The notes below the pieces were generated by a model. The model ran no database searches. It saw only the letters and a list, made by a program, of their open reading frames with translations, and was not told the origin of the DNA. Shown here one piece after another: positions 24,814-33,797 of a stretch of 64,000 bases of DNA. The position numbers and the translations under genes are program-made. Position 1 is the stretch's first letter; the number at the start of each line of letters is the position of its first letter. Source of the stretch: Nocardioides rubriscoriae. Lineage in GTDB: Bacteria > Actinomycetota > Actinomycetes > Propionibacteriales > Nocardioidaceae. Location of the stretch: contig NZ_VIYJ01000008.1 of NCBI RefSeq assembly GCF_008087085.1, positions 124,001 through 188,000 on the forward strand, in the 5' to 3' direction.

Positions 24814-25777
24814 GTGCAGAACCTAGGGCACGCAGCCGCGCCATGAGCTCGTGCCTGGCCCGGGTGGTGTTCTTCTGCGGGAAGACCTCGTCGAACGCGG
24901 CGTTGACGGCGGCCCCGACGAGGACCGCGAGCGCGAGCAGGTAGAGCCACAGCAAGACCGCGATCGGCGCGGCCAGCGGGCCGTAGATCGACTTGGAGTC
25001 GGCCGCGGTGACCGTGAGCACCCAGCGCAGCACCGAGGAGCCGAGGATCCAGGCCAGGAGGGAGAAGGTCGCCCCCGGGAGGTTGAAGCTCCAGCTCGTC
25101 CGCACCGGCACCGACACGTGGTAGAGCGTGGCCAGGAAGCAGATGCAGACCACGATGACGATCGGCCAGTAGAACGACATCAGCAGGTCGAGCTCGTCGG
25201 GCAGCAGGTCGCGCACCAGGTGGGGGCCGGCGACCACGAGCGGCAGCGAGATCGCGCCGGTGATCATCGCCAGCAGGTAGAGGACGAACGCCAGCGCCCG
25301 GGTCTTGACGATCCCCCGGTGCCCGCCGAGCCCGTGCATGATCGTGATGGTGTCGACGAACACGTTGAGCGCACGCGAGCCCGACCACAGCGACAGCACG
25401 AACCCGAGCGAGATCACGTCGAGCCGCCCGCCCTGGAGCACGTCCGCGACGGTGGGCTCGATGACGGTGCTGACGGCGTTGTCGGTGAGGAACGTCGCAC
25501 ACAGGTCGATGACCGCGCGGCGGACCTCCTCGACCTGGGCAGCGCTGAACTGCTCGGAGACGTAGCCGACGGCCCCGGCCAGGGCGAAGACCAGCGGGGG
25601 CACCGAGACGACGGCGAAGAACGCGCCCTCGGCGGCCAGCCCGGTCACGCGGTAGCGCAGGCACGACGACACGGTCGTGACGACCAGGCGCCACAGCGTG
25701 TGGACCGCCTGACGGGTCCGCTCGGCCAGCCAGGCCCGGCGGTCCGGCGTCAGCGCCGCGTCGGTCCTCTGGCTCAT
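24806..25777 (-). CDS. YihY/BrkB-family membrane protein
   Basis: 323 residues with about six hydrophobic segments and the family patterns 'GLAAEGAFFAVVSVPPLVFAL' and 'IYGPLAAPIAVLLWLYLLALAVLVGAAVNAA'. The family was once taken as RNase BN, which is wrong; its true role (possibly lipid or solute transport) is open. Overlaps the K+ channel gene downstream, so the two are probably co-expressed. Confidence 0.9.
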   Translation of the reverse strand: MSQRTDAALTPDRRAWLAERTRQAVHTLWRLVVTTVSSCLRYRVTGLAAEGAFFAVVSVPPLVFALAGAVGYVSEQFSAAQVEEVRRAVIDLCATFLTDNAVSTVIEPTVADVLQGGRLDVISLGFVLSLWSGSRALNVFVDTITIMHGLGGHRGIVKTRALAFVLYLLAMITGAISLPLVVAGPHLVRDLLPDELDLLMSFYWPIVIVVCICFLATLYHVSVPVRTSWSFNLPGATFSLLAWILGSSVLRWVLTVTAADSKSIYGPLAAPIAVLLWLYLLALAVLVGAAVNAAFDEVFPQKNTTRARHELMARLRALGSARG

Positions 25778-25790
25778 GCGTCCACGCTAA

Positions 25791-25834
25791 CGGCGGGTGG
25801 GCCCGGGATCAGGGATCCTCCGGCCCACCCGCCG
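25791..25834. terminator. Hairpin after the DAACS symporter gene
   Basis: CGGCGGGTGGGCC (25791-25803) and GGCCCACCCGCCG (25822-25834) pair perfectly over 13 bases with an 18-nt loop. It lies in the 80-bp gap downstream of the minus-strand symporter and upstream of the YihY-family gene. Confidence 0.75.
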
Positions 25835-25857
25835 CGTGAGATGTCCGACGTACGGCG

Positions 25858-27270
25858 TCAGGCAGGTTGGGTGGCCTTCTGCAGCACCGGCGAGGTCGGG
25901 TCGGCGACCTGGGCGGGTCCGGCAGGCTCCCCCGGCTCGACCTCGTGGTCGTCGACCATCGTGAGCTCGTCGAAGGGGTCCTCGCCGGCGAGCACCCGGT
26001 CCAGCTGCGGGCGGTCGAGGCCGCCGGTCCAGTGACCGATCAGGACCGTGGCGATGGCGTTGCCGGCGAAGTTGGTGACCGCGCGGGCCTCCGACATGAA
26101 CCGGTCGATGCCCACGATGAGGCCGACGCCGTCGACGAGCTCGGGGCGGTGCGAGCTCAGCCCACCGGCCAGGGTGGCCATGCCGGCACCCGTGACGCCC
26201 GCGGCGCCCTTGGAGGCGATCATCATGAAGACCAGCAGCGAGACCTGCTCGCCGATCGACAACGGGTCACCGAGCGCCTGGGCGATGAACAGCGACGCCA
26301 TCGTGAGGTAGATCGCGGTGCCGTCGAGGTTGAAGGAGTAGCCGGTCGGGACGACGACGCCCACGGTGGGCTTGTCGACCCCGGCGTGCTCCATCTTGGC
26401 GATCAGGCGCGGCAGGGCCGACTCGGACGACGACGTCGAGACGATGAGCAGGAACTCACGGCCGAGGTACTTGAACAGCGAGAACACGTTGACGCCGGTG
26501 GCGACCCGCAGCAGGGTCCCGAGCACGCCGAGGACGAACAGCGCGCACGTGACGTAGAAGCCGATCATCAGCACCGCGAGGCTCTTGAGCGCGTCGGCAC
26601 CGGTCGCGCCGACCACGGCGGCCATGGCACCGAAGGCCCCGACCGGGGCAGCCCACATGATCATCGCCAGCACGCGGAACACGACCCGCTGGACGTGCCC
26701 GACGCCCCGCAGGACCGGCTCCCCGGCGCGGCCCATCTGCTGCAGCGCGAAGCCGACCAGCAACGCCACGAGCAGGGTCTGCAGCACCTCGCCCGAGGTG
26801 AGCGCGGACAGCAGCGAGTCGGGGATGATCCCGAGGAGGAAGTCGGTGGTGGTGCCGTGGGCGTCGGCGGCCTGCTCCTGGCCCTGGCCCGCCACCGCGT
26901 CGGTCAGCGTCAGGCCGCTACCCGGGTGCAGCAGGTTGCCGACGACCATGCCGATCGCCAGGGCGAAGGTCGACATCGTCACGAAGTAGACCAGCGCCAG
27001 GCCGCCGACCTTGCCGACCCGGGCGGCGCTGGCCACGGACCCGACGCCCAGGACGATCGTGCAGAAGATGACCGGCTGGATCATCATCCGGATCAGGGCC
27101 ACGAAGCCGGTGCCGAGCGGCTTGAGCTCGACGGCTGCGTCGGGGAAGACCAGGCCGACCACGATGCCGAGGGCCACGGCCGCGATCACCGCGAGGTAGA
27201 GGTAGTGGGTGCGGTTGCAGGCCTGTGCGGCCTTGCCCGCCCGGGTCCCGCTGGGTGTCTGCGTGCTCAT
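25858..27270 (-). CDS. Dicarboxylate/amino acid:cation symporter (DAACS family)
   Basis: 470 residues, about eight membrane helices plus re-entrant loops. The signature 'LIVSTSSSESALPRLI' (serine-rich hairpin) and 'GYSFNLDGTAIYLTMASLFIAQ' identify the DctA/GltP/DAACS fold. Takes up C4-dicarboxylates or acidic amino acids with H+ or Na+. The C-terminal 50 residues are polar and acidic. Stands alone, with a terminator hairpin downstream and a repeat-rich intergenic region upstream. Confidence 0.93.
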   Translation of the reverse strand: MSTQTPSGTRAGKAAQACNRTHYLYLAVIAAVALGIVVGLVFPDAAVELKPLGTGFVALIRMMIQPVIFCTIVLGVGSVASAARVGKVGGLALVYFVTMSTFALAIGMVVGNLLHPGSGLTLTDAVAGQGQEQAADAHGTTTDFLLGIIPDSLLSALTSGEVLQTLLVALLVGFALQQMGRAGEPVLRGVGHVQRVVFRVLAMIMWAAPVGAFGAMAAVVGATGADALKSLAVLMIGFYVTCALFVLGVLGTLLRVATGVNVFSLFKYLGREFLLIVSTSSSESALPRLIAKMEHAGVDKPTVGVVVPTGYSFNLDGTAIYLTMASLFIAQALGDPLSIGEQVSLLVFMMIASKGAAGVTGAGMATLAGGLSSHRPELVDGVGLIVGIDRFMSEARAVTNFAGNAIATVLIGHWTGGLDRPQLDRVLAGEDPFDELTMVDDHEVEPGEPAGPAQVADPTSPVLQKATQPA

Positions 27271-27392
27271 CGTCGTACCTCCCGGCTGCCGTGCTGCCGG
27301 GTGGGTCCCGGCCGGGACCCACTGTGGTGAGGCTTGTGGCGCGCGTCACCCTTGTGTTCGTTGTGGTCGCTGCGTGCATGCTCGCCTCTAGG

Positions 27393-27671
27393 CGACCCGC
27401 GTCTCGCTGGCCGCCCCTGCTTGGCATTGCTCCCGCCGGTCTGGGTGGCGGCCGCTGGGGCCGCCCGCCGGTTCCGGGCGGCCAGCCAGAAGCGGGCCGA
27501 CCGGAGTCGAACAACCTGACCAGCAAGAAGGCGCCCCCACCACAGGCCCACCAGGACCACAGGCGCACGGAGACGGAGGTCGGCCCCTGCGTCCTGGCGG
27601 CCGCTACCCAGACCGGCGGTCAGCGATGCCAGGCCCGGGCGGCCAGCAGGACGCGGGCCGACCGGAGTCGA
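27393..27671. repeat. Intergenic cluster of inverted and direct repeats
   Basis: Arm 27393-27455 and arm 27597-27660 are inverted copies, about 80% alike by eye, sharing CCGCCGGTCTGGGT at their inner parts. A 37-bp stretch (27474-27510) recurs as a direct repeat at 27635-27671, with GCGGGCCGACCGGAGTCGA exact in both. Thus at least three copies of one GC-rich element occur in two orientations within the 405-bp gap between the symporter and glyA. Otherwise I see no gene in this gap. Confidence 0.8.
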
Positions 27672-27675
27672 CCGA

Positions 27676-29127
27676 TCAGGACAGGTCGAGGCCGGGGTAG
27701 AGGGGGTGCTTGTCGAGCATCTCGGCGGAGGCGTCCTTGACCTTGTCGGCGACGCCCTCGGCCAGCGTGTAGGACGCCTTGGACGGGGTGCCGGCCTTGG
27801 TGGTGCCGGGCTGGGTGTTCTGCAGGACGTGCACGATCAGCTCAGCGACGGTGTCGAACTCGTCGTGGCCGAAGCCACGGGTGGTGAGCGCGGGGGTGCC
27901 GAGCCGGATGCCGGAGGTGTACCAGGCACCGTTGGGGTCGGCCGGGACCGAGTTGCGGTTGGTGACGACACCGGCGTCGATGAGCGCGGACTCGGCCTGA
28001 CGGCCGGTGAGGCCGTACTTGGACACGTCGAGCAGCACGAGGTGGTTGTCGGTGCCCCCGGTGACCAGGTCGGCACCACGGGTCAGGAACCCCTCGGCCA
28101 GCGACTTGGCGTTGTCGGCGACCTGCTGGGCGTAGGCCTGGAACGAGGGCTGGCGCGCCTCGGCGAACGCGACCGCCTTGGCGGCCATGACGTGCGACAT
28201 CGGGCCACCGAGCACCATCGGGCACCCGCGGTCGACGCTGGGGGCGTACTCCTCGGTGGCCAGCACGATGCCGCCGCGCGGGCCGCGCAGCGACTTGTGC
28301 GTGGTGGAGGTGACGACGTGCGCGTGCGGCACGGGGTCCTCGTCGCCGATGAAGACCTTGCCGGCGACCAGCCCGGAGAAGTGGGCCATGTCGACCATGA
28401 AGGTGGCGCCGACCTCGTCGGCGATCTCGCGCATCTTGGCGAAGTTGACCCGGCGGGGGTAGGCGGAGTAGCCGGCCACCAGGATCAGCGGCTTGAACTC
28501 GCGGGCCTTCGCGGCCAGGGCGTCGTAGTCGAGCAGGCCGGTGGCCGGGTCGGTGCCGTACTGCTGCTGGTGGAACATCTTGCCGCTGATGTTGGGGCGG
28601 AAGCCGTGCGTGAGGTGGCCGCCCGCGTCGAGGCTCATGCCGAGCAGGCGCTGGTTGCCGAGCTCGTGGCGCAGCTGCTCCCAGTCAGCGTCGGTGAGCT
28701 CGTTGATGTTCTTCTTGCCGGCCTTCTCGAGCCAGGGGCCCTCGACGCGGTGCGCGAGGATCGACCAGTACGCCACCAGGTTGGCGTCGATGCCCGAGTG
28801 GGGCTGCACGTAGGCGTACTCGGCGCCGAACAGCTCACGGGCGTGCTCGGCGGCCAGCGACTCGACGGTGTCGACGTTCTGGCAGCCGGCGTAGAAGCGG
28901 TGGCCGACGGTGCCCTCGGCGTACTTGTCGCTGAACCAGGTGCCCATCGTGAGCAGCACCGCCGGCGAGGCGTAGTTCTCGCTGGCGATGAGCTTGAGCG
29001 AGCCGCGCTGATCGGCGAGCTCACGACGGGTGGCCTCGGCGATCCGCGGCTCGACCGAGGCGATCACCTCCAGCGCCTGCGAGTATGCGGAGCTGGTCAG
29101 GCTGGTCAGGTTGTTCACGTCGGCCAT
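27676..29127 (-). CDS. glyA: Serine hydroxymethyltransferase (long actinobacterial form)
   Basis: 483 residues. Interconverts serine and glycine with transfer of the C1 unit to tetrahydrofolate; cytosolic PLP enzyme. The PLP lysine is in [15 protein letters not shown], and '[13 protein letters not shown]' and '[12 protein letters not shown]' are family hallmarks. It is about 65 residues longer than the E. coli enzyme, mostly through an insert after '[15 protein letters not shown]' ('[22 protein letters not shown]'), a form I know from other actinobacteria. It lies 38 bp downstream of a secreted-protein gene on the same strand. Confidence 0.96.
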   Translation of the reverse strand: MADVNNLTSLTSSAYSQALEVIASVEPRIAEATRRELADQRGSLKLIASENYASPAVLLTMGTWFSDKYAEGTVGHRFYAGCQNVDTVESLAAEHARELFGAEYAYVQPHSGIDANLVAYWSILAHRVEGPWLEKAGKKNINELTDADWEQLRHELGNQRLLGMSLDAGGHLTHGFRPNISGKMFHQQQYGTDPATGLLDYDALAAKAREFKPLILVAGYSAYPRRVNFAKMREIADEVGATFMVDMAHFSGLVAGKVFIGDEDPVPHAHVVTSTTHKSLRGPRGGIVLATEEYAPSVDRGCPMVLGGPMSHVMAAKAVAFAEARQPSFQAYAQQVADNAKSLAEGFLTRGADLVTGGTDNHLVLLDVSKYGLTGRQAESALIDAGVVTNRNSVPADPNGAWYTSGIRLGTPALTTRGFGHDEFDTVAELIVHVLQNTQPGTTKAGTPSKASYTLAEGVADKVKDASAEMLDKHPLYPGLDLS

Positions 29128-29165
29128 GGGGCCCAGCGTAGTGGCGTCCGGGCCCCCGGCGCGCC

Positions 29166-29879
29166 TCACCCGACGGTGCTGGACCTCGAGGCCCCGCTCA
29201 CCCCGGGGCGTCGCGGCGGCTGCCCGGCCGCCGGCGCTCGGACCGCCCACGTCCCGTAGGTGAAGCAGACGCCGCTGCAGTCGAAGTTGATGTAGAAGCC
29301 GTCTGCGGAGGCTCCGGTGGACGGGGGGCTGATGGAGCCGACGACCTCGAGGGTCGCGCCGAAGTTGGCCGTGGTGTAGAAGCACAGCCACTCGACCGTG
29401 GCGACCTCGCCGGGTGCGGGGCAGTCAGCCGTGTACGGGCCCCCGCTGGGGATCAACGTGTACCTGCCCGACCCGACGTAGCCGGGCAGCTTGGACCGGA
29501 AGTTGATCACCGAGGCGTTGTACCCGGCGTCCCCGAAGGCGCCGTACACGCCGGTCTGCACGCTCTCGGGCTTGGCGACCACGGGCACAAGGGCGGAGGA
29601 GTCCAGGCCGTCGAGCCGGTCGGCGTCGCGCGCCTTCTTGAGGATGTTGTCGGGCAGGTAGCCCTGCTTGGAGGTGGCGACGAGCTTGCCGGCGCGCTGG
29701 CTGACGGACGCACCCGCGCTGACCGCGTGCTTGCCGTCGACCTTGTCGGCGTTGGTGACCATCGAGGCCACGCTCGGCGTCGCCATCACCATGCCGCTCA
29801 CGACGACGGCCACGGCGGCGGTGCGCAGGTCGCGCCCCAGCCCGTGGCGGCCGACGAGGTGCTTGATCCTGCTGCCCAT
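29166..29879 (-). CDS. Secreted protein of unknown function with VDG/LDG motifs
   Basis: 237 residues. A basic N-terminus and a hydrophobic stretch (about 18-40) form a signal peptide ending near 'ATPSVAS'. Then come two short motifs, '[11 protein letters not shown]' and '[14 protein letters not shown]', of the kind repeated in secreted Nocardioides proteins, and a beta-rich C-terminal part with four cysteines ([19 protein letters not shown]) that could form disulfides. A strong ribosome site (AAGGAG) sets the start. Function unknown; a distant analogue is at 47345-47857. Confidence 0.75.
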   Translation of the reverse strand: MGSRIKHLVGRHGLGRDLRTAAVAVVVSGMVMATPSVASMVTNADKVDGKHAVSAGASVSQRAGKLVATSKQGYLPDNILKKARDADRLDGLDSSALVPVVAKPESVQTGVYGAFGDAGYNASVINFRSKLPGYVGSGRYTLIPSGGPYTADCPAPGEVATVEWLCFYTTANFGATLEVVGSISPPSTGASADGFYINFDCSGVCFTYGTWAVRAPAAGQPPRRPGVSGASRSSTVG

Positions 29880-30117
29880 GGTCTGCTCCTTCTTCTCGGT
29901 CGGGGCTCCCACCTTTCTCTCCGCGAGCGGGGCTGCCCATGGCCCGAGCGGGCCATTCCGGCCTGGACCACCGTCGTGTCCGCCGTGTGACGTACGACGC
30001 ACCCGGCGGCCTTCCCCGCGGAACGACGCGGGACATCGTTCCGCATGGTGGACTTGACGTCCACATCATGAGATCTCGCCTTGTGATCGCCCTGTCCGCA
30101 CCGTGAGACTCCTTGAC

Positions 30118-30207
30118 ATGATCAGCGCCGAGACGCACGTCCACCTCGTGGTACGCCGCCACGTGGACCTGGGGCGTACTCGCAGCGCGATCTGTCGGGC
30201 CCGCTGA
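30118..30207 (+). CDS. Leader peptide of the cysteine/sulfite operon
   Basis: 29 residues, MISAETHVHLVVRRHVDLGR then TRSAICRAR. The RRHVDLGR...SAxCR pattern is that of small leader peptides placed before actinobacterial sulfur genes. It holds one cysteine codon, TGT, close to its end, and lies 68 bp before the sulfite reductase gene. A stem-loop (30139-30168) forms inside the reading frame. By analogy with the cysteine-responsive leader ORFs shown in mycobacteria, slow decoding of Cys would change downstream expression. A 12-codon frame at 30068-30106 just upstream is probably chance. No further gene is visible in the 29880-30275 gap. Confidence 0.75.
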   Translation: MISAETHVHLVVRRHVDLGRTRSAICRAR

Positions 30208-30275
30208 CCCACGTCGCCACGACCAGCAGCCGCGTCCCGCGCGGCGCCGCCCCTCAGCGAAGGACCACCTCTGCC

Positions 30276-31994
30276 ATGCCCGACCAGCGCTTCCAGTCCC
30301 AGAAGGCCAAGCACACCGAGATCCCGCGCCCCAAACGCGCCGAGGGCCAGTGGTCCCTGGGGTTCACCGAGCCGCTCAACAAGAACGAGCAGTCAAAGAA
30401 GGACGACGACCCGCTGAATGTCCGCGCGCGGATCATCAACATCTACTCCAAGCGCGGCTTCGCCTCCATCGACCCCGCCGACCTGCGCGGGCGTTTTCGC
30501 TGGATGGGCCTCTACACCCAGCGCGCTCCCGGCTTCGACGGCGGCAAGACCGCGATGCTCGAGGAGGAGGAGCTCGACGACGAGTACTTCATGCTCCGCG
30601 TGCGCTCCGACGGCCGGCTGCTGTCGCACGACGCCGTGCGGACCCTGGGGCGCATCGGCGTCGACTTCGCCCGTGACACCGCCGACGTCACCGACCGCGA
30701 GAACATCCAGTACCACTGGATCCGCGTCGAGGACGTCCCCGAGATCTGGGACCGGCTCGACGCCGCCGGGCTGAGCAGCCTCGAGGCCTGCGGCGACTCC
30801 CCCCGCCCGTTCCTCGGCTCGCCGGTGGCCGGCGTCGCCGCCGACGAGATCATCGACGGCACCTCGGCGCTGGAGGAGATCTACGAGCGCTACATCGGCG
30901 ACCCGGCCTTCTCCAACTTCCCCCGCAAGTTCAAGACCGCACTGACCGGCCACCCGGGCCACGACGTCGTCCCCGAGGTCAACGACGTGGCCTTCGTCGG
31001 CACCGTCCACCCCGAGCACGGCCCCGGCTTCGACTGCTGGGTGGGCGGCGGGCTGTCGACCAACCCGATGCTCGCGGCCAAGCTCGGCGTCTGGATCCCG
31101 CTCGACGAGGTCGCCGACGTGTGGGCCGCCGTCGCCTCGGTCTTCCGCGACTACGGCTACCGCCGGCTGCGCTCGCGGGCCCGGCTGAAGTTCCTCGTCG
31201 CCGACTGGGGCGTGGAGAAGTTCCGTGAGGTCATGGAGAAGGAGTACCTCGGCCGCGAGCTGGTCTCCTGCGAGTCGCCCGCCGCGCCCGTCGGCCACCG
31301 CGACCACATCGGTGTCCACGACCAGAAGGACGGCCTGAAGTACGTCGGTGTCGCGCCCGTCGCGGGCCGCGTCTCCGGCACCCTGCTGGTGCAGCTGGCC
31401 GACCTCATCGAGGAGTACGGCGTCGCGGGGGCCCGCCTGACGCCGTACCAGAAGATCGTGCTGATCGGCGTGCGCCCCGAGGTCGTCGACGAGCTCGTCG
31501 GCCGCCTCGACGAGATCGGCCTGTCGGCCCGCCCGTCCAACTGGCGCCGCAACACGATGGCCTGCACCGGCATCGAGTTCTGCAAGCTGGCGATCGTCGA
31601 CACCAAGGAGCGGGCGCGCGCGCTGGTCGGCGAGCTCGAGAAGCGCTTCCCCGACCTCGACACCCCCATCACCGTCAACGTCAACGGCTGCCCCAACGCC
31701 TGCGCACGCACCCAGGTCGCCGACATCGGGCTCAAGGGCCAGCTCGTGATGCAGGACGGCGAGCAGGTCGAGGGGTTCCAGGTGCACCTCGGCGGCGCGA
31801 CCGGCCTGCAGGCCAACTTCGGCCGCAAGCTGCGCGCCCACAAGGTCACCAGCGCCGGACTCGACGACTACGTCACCGCGGTCGTCACCAACTACCTCGG
31901 CGACCGGGCCGACGCCGCCGAGAGCTTCGCGGACTGGGTCGCGCGCGCCGACGAGGAACTACTGCGCGGCGACAAGGTGTTGAGCTCCTTATGA
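30276..31994 (+). CDS. sir: Assimilatory sulfite reductase (ferredoxin type)
   Basis: 572 residues. Reduces sulfite to sulfide with six electrons using siroheme coupled to a 4Fe-4S cluster. The cluster cysteines are in 'TMACTGIEFCKLA' and 'NGCPNACAR', and the two ferredoxin-like half domains are intact ('GRFRWMGLYTQRAPGFDGG' and 'DGLKYVGVAPVAGRVSG'). Nitrite reductase is a close family alternative, but the cysH and chelatase neighbours favour sulfite. GAAGGA lies before the ATG. The stop overlaps the next start by four bases (ATGA). Confidence 0.94.
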   Translation: MPDQRFQSQKAKHTEIPRPKRAEGQWSLGFTEPLNKNEQSKKDDDPLNVRARIINIYSKRGFASIDPADLRGRFRWMGLYTQRAPGFDGGKTAMLEEEELDDEYFMLRVRSDGRLLSHDAVRTLGRIGVDFARDTADVTDRENIQYHWIRVEDVPEIWDRLDAAGLSSLEACGDSPRPFLGSPVAGVAADEIIDGTSALEEIYERYIGDPAFSNFPRKFKTALTGHPGHDVVPEVNDVAFVGTVHPEHGPGFDCWVGGGLSTNPMLAAKLGVWIPLDEVADVWAAVASVFRDYGYRRLRSRARLKFLVADWGVEKFREVMEKEYLGRELVSCESPAAPVGHRDHIGVHDQKDGLKYVGVAPVAGRVSGTLLVQLADLIEEYGVAGARLTPYQKIVLIGVRPEVVDELVGRLDEIGLSARPSNWRRNTMACTGIEFCKLAIVDTKERARALVGELEKRFPDLDTPITVNVNGCPNACARTQVADIGLKGQLVMQDGEQVEGFQVHLGGATGLQANFGRKLRAHKVTSAGLDDYVTAVVTNYLGDRADAAESFADWVARADEELLRGDKVLSSL

Positions 31995-32149
31995 GCGAAC
32001 GCGCCGTCCCCTTCCACTGCCCCTACTGCGGCGACCAGAACCTCTGGCCGCACGAGGCGACGCACGGCGCCTGGGAGTGCCGGGACTGCCAGCGCGTCTT
32101 CTCGCTCAAGAGCCTCGGGATCCTGCGCGCCGGGGGGGTCCAGTCGTGA
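31991..32149 (+). CDS. 52-residue zinc-ribbon protein in the sulfite operon
   Basis: Two Cys pairs, 'FHCPYCGDQ' and 'WECRDCQRVFSLK', form a classic CxxC-(about 18)-CxxC zinc ribbon or possible metal site. The gene is enclosed by overlaps: ATGA with sulfite reductase and GTGA with cysH. The tight coupling points to a real product of the sulfur operon, perhaps an electron-transfer or assembly partner of the reductase; this is inference. Confidence 0.85.
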   Translation: MSERAVPFHCPYCGDQNLWPHEATHGAWECRDCQRVFSLKSLGILRAGGVQS

Positions 32150-32892
32150 GCACCGTGCTGACCCAGACCGCGCGCGACAACCGCGGCATCGAGACCGCGG
32201 GCCGGTCCTCCGAGGAGCTGCGCGACCTGGTCTCGCACTGGGGCGCCGAGCTCGAGCTGGCCCCCGCCGAGACCATCATCGAGTGGGCCGCCGCCACCTT
32301 CGGCGACCGCTTCTGCCTGACCTCCTCGATGGGCGACGCCGTGCTCGCGCACGTCGCGGCCAAGGTCGTGCCCGGCATCGACGTAGTCTTTCTCGACACC
32401 GGCTACCACTTCGCCGAGACCATCGGCACCCGCGACGCCGTGCAGCACACGATGGACGTCAACCTGCTGTCGATCACGCCCAAGCAGAGCGTCGCCGAGC
32501 AGGACGCCACGGAGGGCAAGGACCTCTTCCGGACCGACCCCGACCGCTGCTGCGCCCTGCGCAAGGTGGCGCCGTTGGCCGACGCGCTGGCGTCGTACGA
32601 CGCGTGGGCCACGGGCCTGCGTCGCGCCGAGACCCACAACCGCGTCATCGCGCCGGTGATCGGCTGGGACGCCAAGAAGGGCAAGGTCAAGGTCTCTCCC
32701 CTGGCTCGCTGGAGCGACGAGCAGGTGGAGCGCTACATCGCGGACAACGGCGTCCTGGTCAACCCGCTCGTCTACGACGGGTACCCCTCGATCGGGTGCG
32801 CCCCCTGCACCCGGCGCGTCGCGCCCGGCGAGGACCCGCGCAGCGGGCGTTGGGCCGGCACCAACAAGACCGAGTGCGGGATCCACCAGTGA
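32146..32892 (+). CDS. cysH: APS/PAPS reductase
   Basis: 248 residues from a GTG that overlaps the zinc-ribbon stop. Reduces adenylylated sulfate to sulfite with thioredoxin. The PP-loop-like 'TSSMGDAVLAHVA' is followed by 'FLDTGYHFAET'. The paired cysteines 'DRCCALRKV' and 'GCAPCTR' bind the 4Fe-4S cluster typical of APS-using enzymes, and the catalytic cysteine is in 'NKTECGIHQ' at the end. So the substrate is more likely APS than PAPS. An upstream ATG in frame (32077) lies inside the zinc-ribbon gene and was rejected. The cysDN sulfurylase is not in this window. Confidence 0.94.
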   Translation: MSTVLTQTARDNRGIETAGRSSEELRDLVSHWGAELELAPAETIIEWAAATFGDRFCLTSSMGDAVLAHVAAKVVPGIDVVFLDTGYHFAETIGTRDAVQHTMDVNLLSITPKQSVAEQDATEGKDLFRTDPDRCCALRKVAPLADALASYDAWATGLRRAETHNRVIAPVIGWDAKKGKVKVSPLARWSDEQVERYIADNGVLVNPLVYDGYPSIGCAPCTRRVAPGEDPRSGRWAGTNKTECGIHQ

Positions 32893-32938
32893 CCCCGGCT
32901 CACACGCACATCCAGCAGCAAGGAAGGAGGCGGCCCTG

Positions 32939-33712
32939 ATGGCTGCTCCCGCACTGGTGGCCCTGGCTCCGGCCAGCCGAGACGCACGGACCACCAAGAC
33001 GATCACCGCGCTCGTCGACGAGGTGAAGGCGCAACGCCCCGACCTCCGCGTCGAGCGCGCCTTCCTCGACCCGGGCACCCCCGGCTCGACCGGTGCCCGG
33101 TGGACGCGCCCTGAGCTCCAGAGCGTCGTCGACCGGCTGGTCAAGGCCGGGTACGACGAGATCGTCGTGGTCCCCCTCATCCTGACCGAGGCCTTCGGCG
33201 GTCTCGGCGACCTCTCCGGCGCAGTGACCGCCGCGACCACGCGCCACCCCGGGCTGCAGGTCCGGGTCAGTGCCTCGCTCGGTCTCGAGACGTGCTTCCT
33301 GGAGGTCCTCGACGAACGGCTGCGCGACACCCTGCGCGACGCCCGGTGCCGCGAGCTCGACGCCCTGGTGCTCGCCGCGGCCGGTTCCCCCGACCCGTTG
33401 GCCAACCAGTCCGTCGCCCGGCTCGCCCGCCTGTGGGGCACCCACCACAAGCTGCCCGTCACGGCGGCCTACGCCGCGAGCGCGCCGCCGGCCACCGGCG
33501 AGGCCGTGCGGGCCTTCCGCGGCGAGGGCCGACGCCACATCGCCGTCGCCTCTCTCTTCCTGACCCCCGGTGAGCTCACCGACCGCGCCGCCGAGCTCGC
33601 CCTCGAGGCCGGCGCCGTCGCCGTCTCCGCCCCGCTCGGCGCCCACCCCGAGGTCGCCCGGGTGATCCTCGCGCGCTACGCCGTCGGCGCCGTCGAGCTC
33701 GTCCCCGTCTGA
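32939..33712 (+). CDS. Sirohydrochlorin ferrochelatase-like protein (CbiX/SirB family)
   Basis: 257 residues with two CbiX-type repeats ('LVALAPASRDARTTKTITALV' and 'LVLAAAGSPDPLANQSVARLARLW'). Inserts iron into sirohydrochlorin to make siroheme, the cofactor of the sulfite reductase encoded at the head of the operon. The usual N-terminal histidine (GHGSR) is replaced by APASR, seen in actinobacterial members. AAGGAAGGAGG before the ATG is one of the strongest ribosome sites in the window. Confidence 0.87.
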   Translation: MAAPALVALAPASRDARTTKTITALVDEVKAQRPDLRVERAFLDPGTPGSTGARWTRPELQSVVDRLVKAGYDEIVVVPLILTEAFGGLGDLSGAVTAATTRHPGLQVRVSASLGLETCFLEVLDERLRDTLRDARCRELDALVLAAAGSPDPLANQSVARLARLWGTHHKLPVTAAYAASAPPATGEAVRAFRGEGRRHIAVASLFLTPGELTDRAAELALEAGAVAVSAPLGAHPEVARVILARYAVGAVELVPV

Positions 33713-33722
33713 CCTGACTCCG

Positions 33723-33762
33723 GTCGACCCGTCGCGTCCACGCGACGGGTCGACTGATTTTT
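33723..33762. terminator. Terminator after the sulfite operon
   Basis: GTCGACCCGTCGCGT (33723-33737) and its perfect complement (33740-33754) form a 15-bp stem, followed by TGATTTTT. Ten bases after the chelatase stop; intrinsic terminator on the plus strand. Confidence 0.88.
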
Positions 33763-33764
33763 CC

Positions 33765-33794
33765 GTCGACCCGTCGCGTCTACGCGACGGGTCG
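33765..33794. terminator. Second copy of the same hairpin
   Basis: GTCGACCCGTCGCGT (33765-33779) and ACGCGACGGGTCG (33782-33794) give a 13-bp stem nearly identical to the one just upstream. It lies at the end of the convergent DUF3037 gene and probably ends that transcript or backs up the first terminator. Confidence 0.7.
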
Positions 33795-33797
33795 GCG

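Noticed and set aside
27225..27740. 171-codon plus-strand frame in the glyA/symporter gap
   Set aside because: Built from the inverted and direct repeats and antisense to glyA at its end; Arg/Gly/Ala composition only.
32077..32145. Upstream ATG start for cysH
   Set aside because: Lies inside the zinc-ribbon gene; the GTG at 32146 overlaps that gene's stop in the same GTGA pattern seen elsewhere and matches the family start.
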